A DNA stretch of 15,372 nt from JBBIRM01 sp037441765 (lineage in GTDB: Bacteria > Desulfobacterota > BSN033 > UBA1163): assembly GCA_037441765.1 (NCBI GenBank), contig JBBIRM010000061.1, positions 1-15,372 on the forward strand, given 5' to 3'. The notes below the pieces were generated by a model. It saw nothing but the letters and a program-made list of their open reading frames with translations, did no database searches and was not told the DNA's origin. Position numbers and translations under genes: made by a program. This document shows positions 13,389 through 15,372 of this stretch, piece by piece. The stretch's first letter is position 1. Each line of letters begins with the position of its first letter.

Positions 13389-14210
13389 ATGGCAGTGATT
13401 GATTTCCATACCCATTATGTTCGGAAAGATCTACTAAATCCCACCTGGCTCAATTATTTGGAGTCAATCAACCCAGAGTTTTATGCAAAGATAGATGATT
13501 TTAGTAGGCAACCGGACCTCTTTTCAGCCTACCTAAAATCTCAAGGGGTAACCTATGCAGTCGTTCTGGCAGAATGTGCTCCAGCCACCAGTGGTTTTGT
13601 TCCCACTGAAGAGGTCATTGAATTCTGTCGGGGACAGGAAATGCTTTTCCCTTTTGCCTCTTTAAATCCAAATATCCATGATGATATGGTGGAGAAATTG
13701 GAAGATTATGTAAGGGAAGGGGTTAAAGGGTTAAAGCTTCATCCTTCTTATCAATTCTTCTATCCCAATGAAGCAAGGCTCTATCCGCTCTATTCCAAAG
13801 CCCAGGAACTTAGAATCCCTGTGATCTACCATATTGGAACTTCTATCTTTAAAGGGACGAGGTTGAAGTATTGCGATCCGATTTTCCTGGATGATGTTGC
13901 CATCGACTTCCCTAATTTAAAAATCATTATGGCCCATAGTGGAAGAGGGTTCTGGTATGATAAATGTTTCTTCCTCTCTCGTCTCCATAAAAATCTCTAT
14001 ATGGATATTACGGGATTGCCCCCCCAAAACCTTCTCAACTACTTCCCTGAAATTGAGAAGAATCGAGAGAAGGTGATCTTTGGTTCTGATTGGCCCACCA
14101 TCCCCTCGAGCATTGGGAGGAACATTGAGATGATTAAATCCTTACCCCTAAGCGACCAGACCATCGAGGCAATACTTTACAAAAATGCAGAAAGGATACT
14201 CTTTGGATAA
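13389..14210 (+). CDS. Metal-dependent amidohydrolase (amidohydrolase 2 family, COG2159-like)
   Basis: A 273-residue TIM-barrel hydrolase or decarboxylase of the ACMSD/amidohydrolase-2 group. Metal and active-site landmarks in order are DFHTH (5-9, His7 and His9), GVKGLKLHP (111-119), YHIGT (His148), MAHSG (His183) and FGSDWP with Asp234, followed by the terminal KNAERIL. Members hydrolyse cyclic amides or lactones, or decarboxylate aromatic acids; the substrate is not predictable here. The ATG at 13389 is chosen because GGGTGA lies about 8 nt before it; an in-frame TTG at 13374 overlaps that site. It is preceded by its own promoter and lies divergent to livH, separated from it by the MITE. 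It converges with the isochorismatase-family gene. Confidence 0.9.
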   Translation: MAVIDFHTHYVRKDLLNPTWLNYLESINPEFYAKIDDFSRQPDLFSAYLKSQGVTYAVVLAECAPATSGFVPTEEVIEFCRGQEMLFPFASLNPNIHDDMVEKLEDYVREGVKGLKLHPSYQFFYPNEARLYPLYSKAQELRIPVIYHIGTSIFKGTRLKYCDPIFLDDVAIDFPNLKIIMAHSGRGFWYDKCFFLSRLHKNLYMDITGLPPQNLLNYFPEIEKNREKVIFGSDWPTIPSSIGRNIEMIKSLPLSDQTIEAILYKNAERILFG

Positions 14211-14246
14211 AAGGAAGGGCCAACATACTTCCATAGTTAGTATCCT
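14193..14246. other. Nested inverted repeats between convergent genes
   Basis: AGGATACT (14193-14200, inside the end of the amidohydrolase gene) pairs with AGTATCCT (14239-14246), and within it GGAAG (14213-14217) pairs with CTTCC (14228-14232). It may act as a bidirectional transcription end, but no T-tract follows on either strand, so this is tentative. Confidence 0.3.
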
Positions 14247-14263
14247 CCACACTCCTAATTGGT

Positions 14264-14830
14264 TTAACTCCCACCAATACCTATCTCTCTTAAGAATTCC
14301 TCTGAGGGGGTCACCTTCAGCAGGGGAAAAAGACCAGACTGTTTAAGAACCTCGATGGCCTTCTGATGAACCTCTCTTTCTCCAGAGGCAGTACAATCTT
14401 CCAAAACAATGGCATAGAAGTCATGGCATACCGAATCCATGGCAGTGGCATAAACACAAACCTGTGTATTTATCCCTGCAATCACAACCGTATCCACTCC
14501 AAGAAGCCTAAGGGTCTGATCAAGATCAGTCTTGAAAAAAGCACTGAAGCGCCTTTTCAAAAGAACTTCTCCTTTAGCCACAGGCTTTAATTCCCCAATA
14601 ACCTCGGCTCCCTCCGTCCCTCTAATGCAGTATGGCTTTTTCCCTTTAAAGATAAAATCATTTTCTAAAAAACTATCGCAGGCAAAGATGATCGGTATAC
14701 CCCGTTCTCTGGCTTTATCAATTACCCTCTTTACTCTTGGAACAATCTCAAGGTATTGGAGAGTATTTGGATGATCTTTTCTTTTAAAGGCATCTTTAAG
14801 CATATCCACCACTATGATGGCCGGCTTCAT
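14264..14830 (-). CDS. Isochorismatase-family cysteine hydrolase (nicotinamidase-like)
   Basis: A 188-residue cytoplasmic hydrolase of the isochorismatase/nicotinamidase superfamily with the full triad: Asp9 (IIVVDML), Lys92 (LLKRRFSAFFKTDL) and nucleophile Cys125 in GINTQVCVYATAMDS. The segment CHDFYAIVLEDCTAS is also typical. Length is normal for the family. Family members cleave nicotinamide, N-carbamoyl compounds or other amides; the substrate is not assignable. It starts with ATG at 14830, with GGAGG about 8 nt upstream. It converges with the amidohydrolase gene, 53 bp between stops. Both are hydrolases that could act in one degradation route, but nothing in the sequence proves it. A weak promoter candidate (TTGATC, 17 nt, TTAAAT on the minus strand) lies in the AT-rich leader near 14900-14940. 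Confidence 0.9.
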   Translation of the reverse strand: MKPAIIVVDMLKDAFKRKDHPNTLQYLEIVPRVKRVIDKARERGIPIIFACDSFLENDFIFKGKKPYCIRGTEGAEVIGELKPVAKGEVLLKRRFSAFFKTDLDQTLRLLGVDTVVIAGINTQVCVYATAMDSVCHDFYAIVLEDCTASGEREVHQKAIEVLKQSGLFPLLKVTPSEEFLREIGIGGS

Positions 14831-14961
14831 ACTTTTTCCTCCATATTTTTTCCTTTTTGGTTAGAAATGTTTAAAAGTTTTGAAAAAAGTTTATATTTAA
14901 AATTAATTTTATATTTAATCCAAAACGCTTGAAAAGATCAATATAAATTCTTTTTCGAATA

Positions 14962-15180
14962 GAGATTTCTGAAAAAGTATTTTAAAAAAGATTTTTAGAC
15001 TGTGGAGGTGGGGTGAAAAACCTTCGAGCGGATACCTTTAATAGTTTGGCACTATTGATTAATTCCCTGAAAATGTTTTTTTCTCTTAACGATTGTTAGC
15101 AAATTAACTTCTCAATGCCCGCATTCGAAGAGTTTGGAACCCTACCTCCCCAATCTTTCAATGACTTTTTCAGAAATCTC
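14962..15180 (+). mobile_element. 219-bp MITE, copy 2, with 5-bp target duplication GAATA
   Basis: It has the same length and orientation as the copy at 13098. The outer 17 bp, GAGATTTCTGAAAAAGT, are repeated perfectly in inverse at the right end. GAATA stands directly before (14957-14961) and after (15181-15185) the element. Internal landmarks shared with copy 1 include CCTTCGAGCGGATACCTTTA, TTGATTAATTCCC, AACGATTGTTAGCAA, and TTTGGAACCCTACCTCCCCA. Differences are scattered substitutions and single-base indels, with the greatest drift in the middle. There is no coding capacity. Confidence 0.88.
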
Positions 15181-15191
15181 GAATAAAAAAC

Positions 15192-15238
15192 TGTTAGCTA
15201 AAATTTAAAAGTGCACTCTATAAGTTTTAAAAGTCCAC
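15192..15238 (+). mobile_element. Possible end of an IS21-like insertion sequence
   Basis: TGTTAG at 15192 is followed by two similar motifs in tandem, TTTAAAAGTGCAC (15204-15216) and TTTAAAAGTCCAC (15226-15238), 22 nt apart. A TGT terminus followed by repeats about 20 bp apart resembles the ends of IS21-family elements as I know them. No istA/istB gene is in the window and the other end is not seen, so this is a weak call; it may be a relic or the start of an element that continues outside. Confidence 0.22.
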
Positions 15239-15372
15239 CACTTCTGATCTCCTCTCCCCCTGAGACTGTGTCATAATTAGGGGTGGGAAAAAATTTTTTA
15301 GTATGAACAATAAAATATCTCTAGTTTTGCACCTTTCTAATTGAAAATAGAAAGCTCTTACCATATTATTTG

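Larger units (their letters stand above)
14831..15372. other. Gene-free AT-rich region
   Basis: These 542 bp hold the leader of the isochorismatase-family gene (14831-14956, very AT-rich), the second MITE copy (14962-15180) and a possible insertion-sequence end (15192-15238). In 15239-15372 I see no gene, clear promoter or stable hairpin. Confidence 0.6.

Noticed and set aside
13098..15180. The two 219-bp elements with the genes between them as a true composite transposon
   Set aside because: Each copy has its own distinct target duplication (TTGCT and GAATA), which points to two separate insertions rather than one composite insertion.

Overview
The window (about 15.4 kb, low to moderate G+C) reads as a chromosomal stretch of an anaerobic, metabolically versatile bacterium. 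A deltaproteobacterium (Desulfobacterota) is my best guess. It rests only on the gene mix (Tat-exported Mo-enzyme, CoA-disulfide/persulfide reductase with rhodanese domain, TMADH/FadH-type Fe-S flavoenzyme, LIV-type ABC transporter with an acyl-CoA ligase), not on a phylogenetic marker. No rRNA, tRNA, CRISPR array or complete transposase gene was seen.

Layout. 1-690: a terminator-like hairpin, then a small Tat-exported molybdopterin oxidoreductase on the plus strand. 693-3828: minus-strand genes for a class I release-factor-like protein, a YbaK-type deacylase, a 5'-truncated alpha/beta hydrolase remnant and a CoA-disulfide reductase with rhodanese domain. 3829-4215: gene-free, containing a patch of about 63% G+C that I cannot explain. 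4216-6183: a large flavin/Fe-S ene-reductase (minus). 6184-6466: divergent regulatory region with a strong sigma70-type promoter and a relic of a mobile element. 6467-9535: periplasmic LIV-type binding protein followed by an acyl-CoA ligase (plus), separated by a long hairpin repeat. 9542-13009: livH-livM-livG-livF operon (minus), converging on the ligase. 13010-13388: divergent promoters split by a miniature transposable element. 13389-14830: amidohydrolase (plus) and isochorismatase-family cysteine hydrolase (minus), convergent. 14831-15372: AT-rich, no gene, with a second copy of the miniature element.

How the genes fit together. The binding protein, LivHMGF and the acyl-CoA ligase make a plausible uptake-and-activation module for a carboxylic acid (aromatic, alicyclic or fatty acid). 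The ene-reductase transcribed divergently from the binding protein could reduce an unsaturated CoA thioester or related substrate. The substrate cannot be read from sequence.

The most notable find is a non-autonomous mobile element (MITE). Two copies of identical length (219 bp), both in the same orientation, each have terminal inverted repeats and their own perfect 5-bp target duplication (TTGCT and GAATA). One sits in the 11-bp gap between the back-to-back -35 boxes of the livH and amidohydrolase promoters. A third, partial end lies in the other divergent promoter region, 11 bp from another TTGACA box.
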